37,750 bases of DNA from JAGVGK01 sp038064935 (GCA_038064935.1 JBBTRZ010000010.1:1-37750); one strand, 5' to 3'; positions 14,893-22,869 are shown, counted from the stretch's first letter. The notes: generated from the letters alone by a model not told the origin. Numbers and translations: made by a program.

Positions 14893-16938
14893 ATGACGCG
14901 CCGATCACCAATCCTTCAAGCTTTTTGTTTACTGTTTTTGCTTGATTTAAGTTTAGGTATTTGGGCGATTCAAAATGTGGTGGCCGCGACCGATGCGGTG
15001 CAGGTGAATCTGTCGGTAACGGCGGGTAGCGGGGGTGGCGGCGGACCAGATCCGGACCCGGATCCAGTCCCGATTCCCGGTTGCACCGATGCCGCGGCGA
15101 CTAATTACAATTCGGCGGCCACGGCGGACGACGGCAGTTGCGAGTATCCACCGATCGAGACCATCCCCAATGTCAATGGTTTCAACGCCGTACTCGAGGG
15201 TATAGATGTTCGTCTCTCGTGGCAGAATCCGAGTTTTGCTAATTTCGCGGCGGTGCGTATCGTTCGCCGAATTGGCAGTTTGCCGACCGGTCCAACCGAC
15301 GGCGAGCTCATCTATGACGGCAGTGGCGAAACGACACTCGATACTAGCGTCACCTTCAGCACCCAATATTATTATGTCGCTTTCGTCCGTGACACGGCGG
15401 GGGAGTATTCTTCGGGAGCGGTCTCGAATATCACCACGCCGGCCGAGGAAGAATTGCCGCCGGATGATGAACCACCGCCAGACGCCGAGCCGCCGGGCGG
15501 TGACGGTGATGATGACGGCTCCGGACCCGGTGGCGATGGTGACGAACCGCCGGGTGAAGTCAGTGATCCCTTTGCTAATTTGCCGGAGGTGATGGTCACT
15601 GATCCAATCACGGCTCTCTTGAAAGTTGGCGATTTCACTTTTTATCAGCCCGGGGAACGACAACAGTTTTTTACCGACGATGAAGATATTTTTGTGATTG
15701 GTCGCAAGCCACTGTCGGTCACCATTCCGGCGGGAAAGTTGCCGGAGGCCATGAAGACGATTGGTCTCACGATTATTGATCCCGCGACCCGCCGACCGCT
15801 CGGTTCCTATATTCTTAAAGTGACGCCTGACGGCGCGAATTATACCGCGAGTATCGGCAACACTTTCCCTAACGGGATTTATCCACTCCTCATTTACATT
15901 ATCAATTATCAAGATCAAACGATTAAACGCTTAACGGGTCGGCTGGTGGTGAGTGACGGCGTTGCGATGACTGCCATCGGACATACGCTCACGGACACGG
16001 CGCGAGTCTTGTCACCGGTCGCGATCACGATCGGTCTGGCTTCCGGCGTGATTCAGGGCTTGGCTCTCGCGGAGCGGGTCGGCTCGGCTTACGATCTCTA
16101 TCTCATTGTCCTTCACGGCTGGACTCTCTTATGGCAGACCCTAACCCTGCGTCGCCGGCCGCGGCCGTGGGGAGTTGTCTACGATTCAGTGACGAAGCGA
16201 CCGCTTGACCCGGCCTATGTGATTGTGAGAAAAAATGACGAAGATAAGGGGACGGCCATTACCGACCTCGACGGGCGTTACGCCTTTTTCCTGCCCGCCG
16301 ATACTTACCACATTATTGCCAATAAGACTCACTATCAATTCCCATCGCAGAAGTTAGTGGGCCGGACGCGCGATGAACTCTATGGCAATTTATATTTCGG
16401 CGAATCGCTCACGACGCGAAGTGATGAGGTGGTCAATCGCAATATCCCGCTTGACCCCATCGCCTTCGACTGGAATGAATTTGCCAAGCAAGCTGGGGGC
16501 TTTTTCATCCTTCACTCGCGCCGCGAAGCCAGACGGCGACGAATTCTCAACCTGCTTTACACCATCGGTTTCTCGGTTGGACTCTACAATTTCATTTTTC
16601 ACCCGAGCTCGTTCTCCATCATCATATTCTCACTCTATCTGCTCACGGCTCTAGGACAGTATCTTAAACATCGAATCGGCGCCCGAGCGATTAGTGTTAA
16701 ACGCGCGTCGGGATTGCCCGTACCCTTTGCGATTATTCGGGCTTTCATGCCGGAGGTTAATCAAGAGATTAAAGCGGTGGTGGCCGACGCGCTCGGCCGC
16801 TTCTTCCTGCTCACTCCGCCCGGCCGTTACTATATTACAGTTGAAGAGAAACTGCCCGACGAAACTTATCAGAAAATTTACCAATCACCCCCCCTCGATC
16901 TCAAAAATGGTGTGCTAACCACCGACTTGATTGTTTGA
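14893..16938 (+). CDS. Large multidomain surface/membrane protein
   Basis: 681 residues. Signal peptide 1-32, then a Gly-rich and DPDPDPDP linker, a Ca-binding-like motif (NYNSAATADDGSCEYP), an FN3-like domain (VRLSWQNPSFANFAAVRIV region), a long Pro/Gly/Asp-rich linker, a beta domain (about 240-350), and a membrane-proximal hydrophobic region near 365-425. A carboxypeptidase-regulatory-like domain follows (WGVVYDSVTKRPLDPAYVIV), then two membrane helices near 555-585, and a second such domain (ISVKRASGLPVPFAIIRAF). Alternation of secreted-type domains and membrane segments suggests an envelope scaffold. It starts 33 bp after the protease gene. Precise function not recognised. Confidence 0.7.
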   Translation: MTRRSPILQAFCLLFLLDLSLGIWAIQNVVAATDAVQVNLSVTAGSGGGGGPDPDPDPVPIPGCTDAAATNYNSAATADDGSCEYPPIETIPNVNGFNAVLEGIDVRLSWQNPSFANFAAVRIVRRIGSLPTGPTDGELIYDGSGETTLDTSVTFSTQYYYVAFVRDTAGEYSSGAVSNITTPAEEELPPDDEPPPDAEPPGGDGDDDGSGPGGDGDEPPGEVSDPFANLPEVMVTDPITALLKVGDFTFYQPGERQQFFTDDEDIFVIGRKPLSVTIPAGKLPEAMKTIGLTIIDPATRRPLGSYILKVTPDGANYTASIGNTFPNGIYPLLIYIINYQDQTIKRLTGRLVVSDGVAMTAIGHTLTDTARVLSPVAITIGLASGVIQGLALAERVGSAYDLYLIVLHGWTLLWQTLTLRRRPRPWGVVYDSVTKRPLDPAYVIVRKNDEDKGTAITDLDGRYAFFLPADTYHIIANKTHYQFPSQKLVGRTRDELYGNLYFGESLTTRSDEVVNRNIPLDPIAFDWNEFAKQAGGFFILHSRREARRRRILNLLYTIGFSVGLYNFIFHPSSFSIIIFSLYLLTALGQYLKHRIGARAISVKRASGLPVPFAIIRAFMPEVNQEIKAVVADALGRFFLLTPPGRYYITVEEKLPDETYQKIYQSPPLDLKNGVLTTDLIV

Positions 16939-16963
16939 ATATTTTCTCATTAAATTTTATAAT
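16935..16963 (+). promoter_or_regulatory. Strong promoter of the pilin gene
   Basis: TTGAAT (16935-16940) and consensus TATAAT (16958-16963) with a 17-bp spacer; the -35 overlaps the stop of the previous gene. The -10 ends 6 nt before ATG 16970, so the pilin mRNA should be leaderless. Confidence 0.8.
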
Positions 16964-16969
16964 GAAGAT

Positions 16970-17523
16970 ATGAAATTTAAGATGAGGGGGGGTTCACACT
17001 TGTCGAACTTCTCGTTGTCATTGCCATTATTTCACTCCTGTCGAGTATTGTTTTGGCGTCACTTCAAGGAGCTCGTTCCAAAGCCCGCGACAGTAAACGA
17101 GTGCAGGATTTGATCCAACTCCGCACCGCCCTTGAATTATATAAGGCCGATATTGGAAGATATCCCGGTCCTTATGTTGATCCTTCGGAAACTGATTCCA
17201 CAGCCATGAGAGATTGCTGGGATTGCACACCATCAACACCATCGCGTGATCCTAGCAGACTTAGTGCTTTAGATAATTATCTAAATCCTCGGCCGTCAGA
17301 TCCACAAACTCCACCGGGGGGATATCCAGGCAATCAAAGGGGTTACTGGTATAAATCAAACTGCAATGATTATAAAATAATAATTAATGATACTGCAGAA
17401 AATTTGAACAACATACCTTCAACAATGCACGACCCAACTTCATCTTTACGAATAGGAATTTGGTCGTCGGACGAATCCTCATCATGGGGTATCGTTTCAT
17501 CAATCATTTCGTATTGTCCTTAA
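16970..17523 (+). pseudogene. Type IV pilin-like gene, out of frame by one G at the leader
   Basis: From ATG 16970 the frame reads MKFKMRGG and then leaves the pilin frame inside a run of seven G (16986-16992). One more G would give MKFKMRGG, then FTLVELLVVIAIISLLSSIV, then LASLQGARSKARDSKRVQD: a class III signal with cleavage after Gly, Glu at +5 and the pilin alpha helix. The remaining globular part (to 17523) is intact, with four Cys that could form disulphides. The promoter is intact, so this is either a sequencing/assembly indel, a recent inactivation, or a phase-variable slipped-strand switch. In the intact state it would be exported and assembled by a T4P machine not encoded in the window. 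Confidence 0.8.
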
Positions 17524-17653
17524 TTTTTTCCCCGTCAAGGGTTACCCTTAATCTCGATGCAATTCTTTCTTTGGTTGTGAGGTAAATAAACTCCCGAAAT
17601 CTAAGGTTCTAAAAAGAACCACCGACTTAATCATCTAGTAAAAATTTTTTTGA

Positions 17654-17685
17654 AAAAAGAAAAAGGGACACGCGATGTGTCCCTG
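17654..17685 (-). terminator. Terminator of the minus-strand gene at 17751
   Basis: A stem AGGGACAC/GTGTCCCT (17665-17672 with 17678-17685) with a 5-nt loop is followed on the minus strand by a T-rich tract. The rest of 17524-17750 shows no gene; CAAGGGTTACCCTTAAT near 17535 is a minor inverted repeat. Confidence 0.8.
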
Positions 17686-17750
17686 GTAATTTTTTCCACC
17701 CGCGGCGGACAGGTGCCTTACCATCGGCGACCTGATTTGGGATGTAGGTG

Positions 17751-18209
17751 TTAACTGGCGAGAAGAGATTCGAGATACTCGAGTTCTCGCTTGATCTCAT
17801 CTGGCGGCATTCGTCTTATTCGATAGAACTCTGCGAGCTCATCGGGATCGTTGGGATTAAATCCAGTTTCCTTAACCCGAACATCGCGCTCTAAAATAAT
17901 TATTTCATCTACCGACAGAGCGGAAAGGAGAAAGCGCTCAGCTTCGGTAACCCCCTCCATTGAAATCGAATAATACACATCATAACGCCCAGGATAGCCC
18001 GGCCTGATTTTCCCCACTTGATGACCAAGATTATCCGCCTTGGTGACACCAAGATTGATAAGTTTCTGTAGAGCCCAATCACTAACTAATCCCTCATTAT
18101 ACAAGCCATTAATGTGGTCTCTCCAAAATGTGGCGGATTGCCTCTGTTCGGCAATTTGATCCCTAATTTTCTTGTCTCCAGAACCATGTTGCCGGTTTTT
18201 CTTGGACAT
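17751..18209 (-). CDS. Hypothetical protein with SD leader and structured RNA upstream
   Basis: 152 residues, not recognised. The N-terminus is basic and polar (MSKKNRQHGSGDKKIRDQIA); a possible winged-helix-like middle (LVSDWALQKLINLGVTKADN) is followed by YPGRYDVYYSISMEGVTEAE and an acidic helical C-terminus. No signal peptide or membrane segment, so cytoplasmic. It has a clear SD (AAAGGAT) before the ATG and a 5' leader containing the structured motif at 18236-18301. It lies alone between the pilin gene and tRNA-Glu and has its own terminator. Confidence 0.65.
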   Translation of the reverse strand: MSKKNRQHGSGDKKIRDQIAEQRQSATFWRDHINGLYNEGLVSDWALQKLINLGVTKADNLGHQVGKIRPGYPGRYDVYYSISMEGVTEAERFLLSALSVDEIIILERDVRVKETGFNPNDPDELAEFYRIRRMPPDEIKRELEYLESLLAS

Positions 18210-18235
18210 GACTCATCCTTTCAAAATTGAATGTC

Positions 18236-18301
18236 AAAAGAACTTATCCGTTTCCAGCTTTCGCCTTCATCGGCTAGGACACACATCCTAGATTCAGTTC
18301 C
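18236..18301 (-). ncRNA. Structured 5' leader motif, type 1, copy A
   Basis: On the minus strand a closing helix GGAACU/AGUUCU encloses GAAUC, a hairpin (18274-18291) with loop UGUGUG, the element CCGAUGA, a second small hairpin (AGGC-GAAA-GCUG) and GAAACGG. Copy B at 23482-23549 shares GAAUC, GAUGUGURUC, GAUGA, GAA, CGGA and AAGUUCUUUU while its stems differ in sequence but still pair. It lies just upstream of the SD of the gene at 18209, as a cis-regulatory RNA would. Confidence 0.55.
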
Positions 18302-18447
18302 ATTAAATCACTATCAATGTGAAAAGTCAAGCGTTTAGGACTCGTTGAAATACCCTTATTTTGATTGCCAGAATTTACTAAAAGCTACCTGCCCGACGAC
18401 TTGCTTCGATTGGGCAAGGCGAGTAAGCTGAAGGCGGTGGAAATTGA

Positions 18448-18519
18448 GGCCCTATCGTCTAACGGTTAGGACATCGCCTTCTCAAGGCGGCAATCCGGGT
18501 TCGATTCCCGGTGGGGTCA
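18448..18519 (+). tRNA. tRNA-Glu (anticodon CTC)
   Basis: 72 nt cloverleaf. Acceptor GGCCCTA pairs with TGGGGTC (two wobbles); the D region is GTCTAACGGTTAGGAC; the anticodon stem TCGCC/GGCGG has loop TTCTCAA, anticodon CTC; the T arm is CCGGGTTCGATTCCCGG. The 3' CCA is not encoded. It is the only tRNA in the window; its synthetase GluRS is at 33499-34800. Confidence 0.95.
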
Positions 18520-18534
18520 AAAAGCGTTAAGAAT

Positions 18535-18557
18535 AAAGTGAACTGCTTCACTTTTTT
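18535..18557 (+). terminator. Terminator after tRNA-Glu
   Basis: AAAGTGAA/TTCACTTT stem (18535-18542 with 18547-18554), 4-nt loop, followed by T residues. Confidence 0.75.
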
Positions 18558-18614
18558 AGCTTTTTGAAGCCGCAGGCCTATTTCGCCAGCAGGCGAAAAG
18601 CCGAGGCGAGGTCG

Positions 18615-18667
18615 ACAAGTACTTACATTTTTTACGAATTTATGAAGTAAAAAATTTAGTAACTTGT
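18615..18667. repeat. Imperfect inverted repeat before rmuC
   Basis: About 21-bp arms (ACAAGTACTTACATTTTTTA at left, reverse-complement-like sequence ending ACTTGT at right) with an 11-bp spacer. It sits directly upstream of rmuC and may overlap its promoter. A second small hairpin TTTCGCC-AGCA-GGCGAAA lies just before it (near 18581-18599). Between the tRNA terminator and rmuC nothing else is seen. Confidence 0.6.
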
Positions 18668-18692
18668 GACCATAATATGTTAAACTCGAGTC

Positions 18693-19793
18693 ATGGCTGA
18701 TTCTTTTTCTTTTATCACCCTCGCAATTGTTGCGGTTGTTGGAATTGGCGTGGGAATTGTCGTCACGCGACGGCTGATACGGAGTAAAGGGGAGGGGAAT
18801 GATGGGATGGGCAATCAGAGTTTGCTCCTAATCCAAAATCAGTTGAATGAGTTGGCGCGGACCAATACTGAACTCTCGCGCGTGCTCGACGCGCGGCTAG
18901 TGGAATCTAATCGCACCGTCCATCAATCACTCGAAAAGCAATTTGGGGAAACCAACAAAATTGTGCGCGATGTGACCGAGCGCTTGACCAAACTCGACGA
19001 GACGAATAAACAAGTGGTCTCTTTCGCTGACCAACTCCAGTCGCTCCAGGATATTCTCAAGAATCCGAAACAGCGCGGGATTTTGGGTGAGTATTATCTC
19101 GAAACCTTGTTAAAAAATGTTCTCCCGACCGGCAGTTATCAGATGCAATACCCATTCGCCGACGGCACGATTGTGGATGCGGTGGTGTTCGTCAAAGATA
19201 AAATTATTCCGATTGATTCTAAGTTTTCGCTGGATAATTATAATCGGTTAGCAGAAGAAAAAAATCCAGCCGAGCGAGAGCGGTTAGAAAAACTGTTTAA
19301 GGCCGATTTAAAAAATAGAATTGACGAGACGGCAAAATATGTGAAGCCCACCGAGCGGACGATGGATTTTGCCTTCATGTTTATCCCGCACGAAGCGATT
19401 TATTACGATTTGCTCGTGGCCCAAGTCGGCACGGTTAAAATCAATACCCGCGACCTGATCGAGTACGCTTTCAAAGAAAAACATGTTATCATTGTCTCGC
19501 CGACTTCCTTCCTCGCTTATCTCCAGACGGTTCTGCAGGGATTGAAAGCGCTTCAAATTGAAGAATCGGCTAAAGAAATCCGAGCGCGAGTGGAAGATTT
19601 GGGACGACATCTAGGTTCCTACGAGGCCTATATGACGAAATTGGGCAATGCTCTCGGGACGAGCGTCGGTCATTACAACGCCGCTTACCGTGAACTCAAA
19701 AAAGTGGATAAAGATGTGACGCGGATTGTCGGCGCGAGTCCGGGCATTGAAGCGATCACGATCGAGAAACCGGATGCCGAAGACGGAGATTAA
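18693..19793 (+). CDS. rmuC: DNA recombination protein RmuC
   Basis: 366 residues. An N-terminal membrane anchor (about 5-25) is followed by a coiled coil (about 40-125, NQLNELARTNTELSRVLDAR onward) and the RmuC nuclease-like domain from about 125 (KNPKQRGILGEYYLETLL, then PIDSKFSLDNYNRL, FMFIPHEAIYYDLL, VIIVSPTSFLAYLQ). RmuC proteins limit DNA inversions and are linked to recombination and repair; the biochemical activity is not settled. A TAAACT -10-like element (18681-18686) ends 6 nt before the ATG, consistent with a leaderless mRNA. Confidence 0.92.
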   Translation: MADSFSFITLAIVAVVGIGVGIVVTRRLIRSKGEGNDGMGNQSLLLIQNQLNELARTNTELSRVLDARLVESNRTVHQSLEKQFGETNKIVRDVTERLTKLDETNKQVVSFADQLQSLQDILKNPKQRGILGEYYLETLLKNVLPTGSYQMQYPFADGTIVDAVVFVKDKIIPIDSKFSLDNYNRLAEEKNPAERERLEKLFKADLKNRIDETAKYVKPTERTMDFAFMFIPHEAIYYDLLVAQVGTVKINTRDLIEYAFKEKHVIIVSPTSFLAYLQTVLQGLKALQIEESAKEIRARVEDLGRHLGSYEAYMTKLGNALGTSVGHYNAAYRELKKVDKDVTRIVGASPGIEAITIEKPDAEDGD

Positions 19794-19807
19794 CTATAAA
19801 TTAAAAA

Positions 19808-19924
19808 ATGAAAAATTACGACAAGACAGGGAAGCAAGATGGTCGGCCGGCGTACCGCACGCCGTCGTGGTTCCGCTCCCAAAAAACACAATTCAAGAAA
19901 AGTTTCCGCAAACCGAGTTTATAA
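19808..19924 (+). CDS. Possible small basic protein (38 aa)
   Basis: 38 codons starting MKNYDKTGKQDGRPAYRTPS and ending KKSFRKPSL, very basic, not recognised. TATAAA at 19795-19800 ends 7 nt before the ATG, the same spacing as the leaderless genes here, but no -35 is evident. It could equally be non-coding sequence after rmuC. Confidence 0.3.
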   Translation: MKNYDKTGKQDGRPAYRTPSWFRSQKTQFKKSFRKPSL

Positions 19925-19950
19925 AAAAACCGCCATCAGGAGACAGCGGT
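19922..19950 (-). terminator. Terminator of the minus-strand gene at 19974
   Basis: On the minus strand ACCGC/GCGGT (19950-19946 with 19933-19929) is followed by a run of T (19928-19923). The loop is large (12 nt). Confidence 0.65.
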
Positions 19951-19973
19951 AGTTGGGGAATCAAGCCCTTCGG

Positions 19974-20516
19974 TTAGCAAATACATTGGCGGGGGAATAT
20001 GTCTATGCCTTCTTGAACCAATCGCAACATCGCTACGCCGATAGAAACATTGAATTCTTGCGCCACGGGGCCAGCTTTTAGAAGACAAGTTGGTAAAACC
20101 AAACTCAAGTATCTGCGAGGAAGTCTACTTTCACCAACATGATCCACCAACATTCGCTTTTCGTGGGCTAGAGTGAGTTTGAATTCGACAAAATCTGCAT
20201 CATCCATAGTTTCGGCTACAGCCAAAGCGTCGTCAGCAAAAGGACTTAATTCTTTCAAACCTTGACGCAAATCCTCCAGAGTCTGTACCTTGCTAAGAAA
20301 ATGAGCATAATCTTCTTCTTCGTATTCTACCCCGTTGCCATCCCGGTTATCCCCAAAAGAATAGATGTCTCCTGACCATCTCCCTGTCACACGGCAAATG
20401 GTGGGGAGAGAAAATTCCCCGAGAGGGTAACTTATATTATTTAGTTTTTTCTCTATTTCTTTTTCCCGTAGCTCTAATTTTTTGGGACCAATTCTTAGTT
20501 TTCTTGGTTGGTTCAT
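19974..20516 (-). CDS. Hypothetical cytoplasmic protein with SD
   Basis: 180 residues, not recognised. Basic helical N-terminus (KLRIGPKKLELREKEIEKKL), then SLPTICRVTGRWSGDIYSFG, an acidic helical centre (EEEDYAHFLSKVQTLEDLRQ), and a C-terminus with a possible HTH-like element (LPTCLLKAGPVAQEFNVSIG, then VAMLRLVQEGI). Three Cys. No signal peptide. A strong SD (AAAGGAGAGG) precedes the ATG, unlike the neighbouring core genes. It follows gdhA by 68 bp on the same strand and ends at a terminator. Confidence 0.6.
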   Translation of the reverse strand: MNQPRKLRIGPKKLELREKEIEKKLNNISYPLGEFSLPTICRVTGRWSGDIYSFGDNRDGNGVEYEEEDYAHFLSKVQTLEDLRQGLKELSPFADDALAVAETMDDADFVEFKLTLAHEKRMLVDHVGESRLPRRYLSLVLPTCLLKAGPVAQEFNVSIGVAMLRLVQEGIDIFPRQCIC

Positions 20517-20584
20517 CCACCTCTCCTTTCAAAGATCAAATGGTTACAATAACACTACCTAACTTCTTTTTGAAAAGCAATGTT

Positions 20585-21661
20585 TTAAAGCAACTTTCGT
20601 TCCGCTACTTTGAGCGCCACGGCGCGTGGAGAATCGCCAGTTTTTTTCGACTCGGTGAGAACGGCGGTGACGCTTTTGGTAATTTTTTGTTTGACCAACT
20701 CAAACATTTTTTCGGCCGTATAACCGCGATGTTCGGCGTAGGAAGAGATGACTCCACCGGCGTTCGCCACAATGTCGGGAATAATGAGAACGCCGCGCTT
20801 GATTAGTTTAGTTTCGGCTTCGGGAGTAACAGCAATATTCGCGCCTTCGACAATTACCGACGCGTTGACTTCATCGGTGTTCGTTGCATTAATCACATCC
20901 GGCAAAGCGGCGGGAATAAGCACATCAACCGGCAAAGTGAAAATCTGGTCATTACTTAATTTTTCACTATTCAAAAAGTTAATCACCGATCCCTTCGCCT
21001 TTTTCACCCCCAGCAATTCTTTCCACGGCAGACCATTTTGATTGTAAATGGTACCCTTCGAATCGGAGACGGCCACAATTTTCAAACCGGCCTCGGTGAG
21101 AAATCGCGCGGCGAAAACTCCCACATTGCCGAAGCCTTCAACCGCCACTCGCGCGCCAGGGAGTGGCAAACCGCGGTGGGTGAGCGCAAGTTTGACCGCC
21201 TCGGCGACGCCGTAACCGGTGGAACCTAATTCATGAGGCAGGCCGCCTAAGCGCGCGGGTTTACCGGTCGCGGCTTGACGGTCGTTCACCGCCCGAACGA
21301 AAATGGCCATCTCTTTTTCAGTCATATTGATGTCCGGACCGGCGATGTAGAGCTTAGGGAGGAAGGGTTTGAGTTCGCGGGCAAACCATTCAACTACTTT
21401 TTTCTTCGTCACGGCATCTGATGTTTTAGGATCGAAAACGATGCCGGCTTTAGCTCCACCGAAGGGAATGCCGGCGAGAGCATTCTTATAAGTCATCGCC
21501 CGGGCTAATCGCGCCACTTCTTCTTCACTCACGGTCGGCGTCATACGAATTCCGCCTTTGCCGGGTCCGAGTTTAGTATTGTCAATTACTAAAATACCGT
21601 GAACACCAAATTCATGATTATAAACCTTCACCACATATCGCGGCCCAATGTTGTCGGTCAT
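20585..21661 (-). CDS. gdhA: Glu/Leu/Phe/Val-type dehydrogenase (glutamate dehydrogenase)
   Basis: 358 residues. It interconverts glutamate and 2-oxoglutarate plus ammonia, or acts on a related amino acid. Family motifs: VIDNTKLGPGKGGIRM, IPFGGAKAGI (active-site Lys), GPDINMTEKEM, the Rossmann loop VEGFGNVGVFAARF and VEGANIAVTPEA, NAGGVISSYAEH. Shorter than hexameric GDHs of about 450 residues, nearer the leucine/phenylalanine dehydrogenase size, so substrate choice is uncertain. The promoter gives a leaderless start at 21661. It is divergent from the PIN-toxin module. Confidence 0.88.
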   Translation of the reverse strand: MTDNIGPRYVVKVYNHEFGVHGILVIDNTKLGPGKGGIRMTPTVSEEEVARLARAMTYKNALAGIPFGGAKAGIVFDPKTSDAVTKKKVVEWFARELKPFLPKLYIAGPDINMTEKEMAIFVRAVNDRQAATGKPARLGGLPHELGSTGYGVAEAVKLALTHRGLPLPGARVAVEGFGNVGVFAARFLTEAGLKIVAVSDSKGTIYNQNGLPWKELLGVKKAKGSVINFLNSEKLSNDQIFTLPVDVLIPAALPDVINATNTDEVNASVIVEGANIAVTPEAETKLIKRGVLIIPDIVANAGGVISSYAEHRGYTAEKMFELVKQKITKSVTAVLTESKKTGDSPRAVALKVAERKLL

Positions 21662-21668
21662 AAAAATA

Positions 21669-21697
21669 ACTCTAACTTTTCTAAATCATTTTGGCAA
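21669..21697 (-). promoter_or_regulatory. Promoter of gdhA
   Basis: Minus strand TTGCCA (21697-21692), 17-bp spacer, TAGAGT (21674-21669), ending 7 nt before the ATG at 21661. Confidence 0.6.
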
Positions 21698-21719
21698 GAA
21701 AAAAGCCACGCCTAATTTA

Positions 21720-21757
21720 ATTGTCAAGTGGGCGGGGAGGGGATTGTAGGGTAGGAT
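21720..21757 (+). repeat. Promoter-like direct repeat, copy 1 (before the PIN module)
   Basis: 38 bp that match 22441-22478 at 32 positions with no gap. Shared blocks are ATTGTCAAGTGGGCGGG and TAGGGTAGGAT. The TAGGAT (21752-21757) ends 7 nt before ATG 21765 and probably acts as -10. Copy 2 stands in the same place before rplU, so the toxin module lies between two copies of one promoter. Confidence 0.8.
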
Positions 21758-21764
21758 GGGGGGC

Positions 21765-21956
21765 ATGCTTACTACTATCGAAAAACCTATTTTGCAAGCG
21801 CGACGGGAGATTGCCACTGTTTTGCGTCGTTATCGATTGGGGTGGGAAGAAGTTGCTCCCGATCGTGATTATTTGATTTGGAAAAAATTAAAGCCCTTGG
21901 CTAAAAGGGTGCGCAAGGAATTATTCCGCCAGTCGTATCCGTCTTTGGTTAAATGA
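21765..21956 (+). CDS. Putative antitoxin of the PIN module
   Basis: 63 residues from ATG 21765 (MLTTIEKPILQARREIATVL). Helical and basic, ending RVRKELFRQSYPSLVK; it matches no antitoxin family I can name with certainty, but its size, order and 4-bp overlap (ATGA) with the PIN gene fit a VapB-type role. I prefer 21765 over the in-frame ATG at 21756 because that ATG lies in the -10 element and 21765 has the same 7-nt spacing as rplU has from the duplicated promoter. Confidence 0.6.
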   Translation: MLTTIEKPILQARREIATVLRRYRLGWEEVAPDRDYLIWKKLKPLAKRVRKELFRQSYPSLVK

Positions 21957-22399
21957 TTGAGTCGTCGCCGGTCAAAGTTTTTCTCGATTCAAGTGTTATC
22001 ATTGCCGCCACTCTTTCTTCAACGGGCGGCTCTTTTCGTTTATGTCGCGAATGTCGAGACCACCATTTAATCGCTTACATTAATCAGTATGTTCAAGATG
22101 AAGTGCGCGAGGCGTTTGCCCGTAAGTATGTCTCTACTATCGATAAAATAAATTTACTGTTGGAATGGAGTAAAATTAATATTATCCCTAATCCCAAACC
22201 AGATTTTGTTAGAAAGATTGGGAATTTAATAAATTTAGAAGATGCTCCAATATTGGCTGGCGCATTAGGTAGCGAAGTTGATTTTTTGGTTACCCTGGAT
22301 CGCAAGGATTTCATGACACCAAAATTAAAGAAGTTTTCTCTTCCAACCATTATCACCACGCCTCAAGATTTTTTTCAACAACATTGGAATGGAAAATAA
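21953..22399 (+). CDS. PIN-domain ribonuclease toxin (VapC-like)
   Basis: 148 residues with PIN-domain signatures: FLDSSVIIAA (first metal-binding Asp), a central acidic residue (YVQDEVREAF), NLEDAPILAGAL (Asp) and VDFLVTLDRKDF (Asp). PIN toxins cleave tRNA or rRNA sites. It overlaps the small upstream gene by 4 bp. It ends 42 bp before the second promoter copy of rplU. Confidence 0.8.
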   Translation: MIESSPVKVFLDSSVIIAATLSSTGGSFRLCRECRDHHLIAYINQYVQDEVREAFARKYVSTIDKINLLLEWSKINIIPNPKPDFVRKIGNLINLEDAPILAGALGSEVDFLVTLDRKDFMTPKLKKFSLPTIITTPQDFFQQHWNGK

Positions 22400-22440
22400 A
22401 AAAAAGCCGCCGGCACGAATCGCCGACATGAGCAGCTTGC

Positions 22441-22478
22441 ATTGTCAAGTGGGCGGGAGCGGGAGAATAGGGTAGGAT
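22441..22478 (+). repeat. Promoter-like direct repeat, copy 2 (before rplU)
   Basis: Second copy of the 38-bp element at 21720-21757 (6 mismatches). TAGGAT at 22473-22478 ends 7 nt before the rplU ATG. A TTGTCA lies 25 bp upstream of TAGGAT, too far for a usual -35, so the exact promoter boxes are unclear; the block TAGGGTANNAT is also found before rplI. Confidence 0.75.
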
Positions 22479-22485
22479 TAAGAAC

Positions 22486-22833
22486 ATGAAATTTGCGGTG
22501 ATTAAAACGGGAGGGAAACAATATAAAGTCGCCGATGGCGATGTTTTGACGATCGAGAAATTGCTTGCTTCGACGAAGCCACAGCGAGGCGAGCCCGCTT
22601 TGCCCGCTGTTGGAGAAGAAGTGACTTTCAAAGAAGTCCTTTTGACAGACGATGGCGAGAAGACAATTTTAGGCACTCCGACCATCACTGGCGTCGCGGT
22701 CACGGCTGAAGTGATCGCTGTTGGGCGTGCTAAGAAAGTGACCGTCATTAAATATAAACCTAAAGTCCGCTACCGCGTGAAGCGCGGCCACCGCCAGCCG
22801 TATATGAAGGTTAAGATAACCTCGATTAAATAA
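22486..22833 (+). CDS. rplU: 50S ribosomal protein L21
   Basis: 115 residues, opening MKFAVIKTGGKQYKVADGD, with the conserved C-terminal VIKYKPKVRYRVKRGHRQPY. It binds 23S rRNA on the solvent side of the large subunit. In most bacteria rplU is followed by rpmA; here rpmA is about 8 kb away on the other strand. Apparently leaderless. A hairpin follows the stop. Confidence 0.95.
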   Translation: MKFAVIKTGGKQYKVADGDVLTIEKLLASTKPQRGEPALPAVGEEVTFKEVLLTDDGEKTILGTPTITGVAVTAEVIAVGRAKKVTVIKYKPKVRYRVKRGHRQPYMKVKITSIK

Positions 22834-22835
22834 AA

Positions 22836-22869
22836 AAGACTCGAGCGTGCTTTCGCACGATCGAGTCTT
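22836..22869 (-). terminator. Terminator hairpin between rplU and the gene at 22921
   Basis: Stem AAGACTCGA/TCGAGTCTT plus CGTGC/GCACG with a TTTC loop and one mismatch. On the minus strand it is followed by a T run, so it terminates the gene ending at 22921; on the + strand there is no T run, though the hairpin may still protect the rplU 3' end. Confidence 0.75.
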
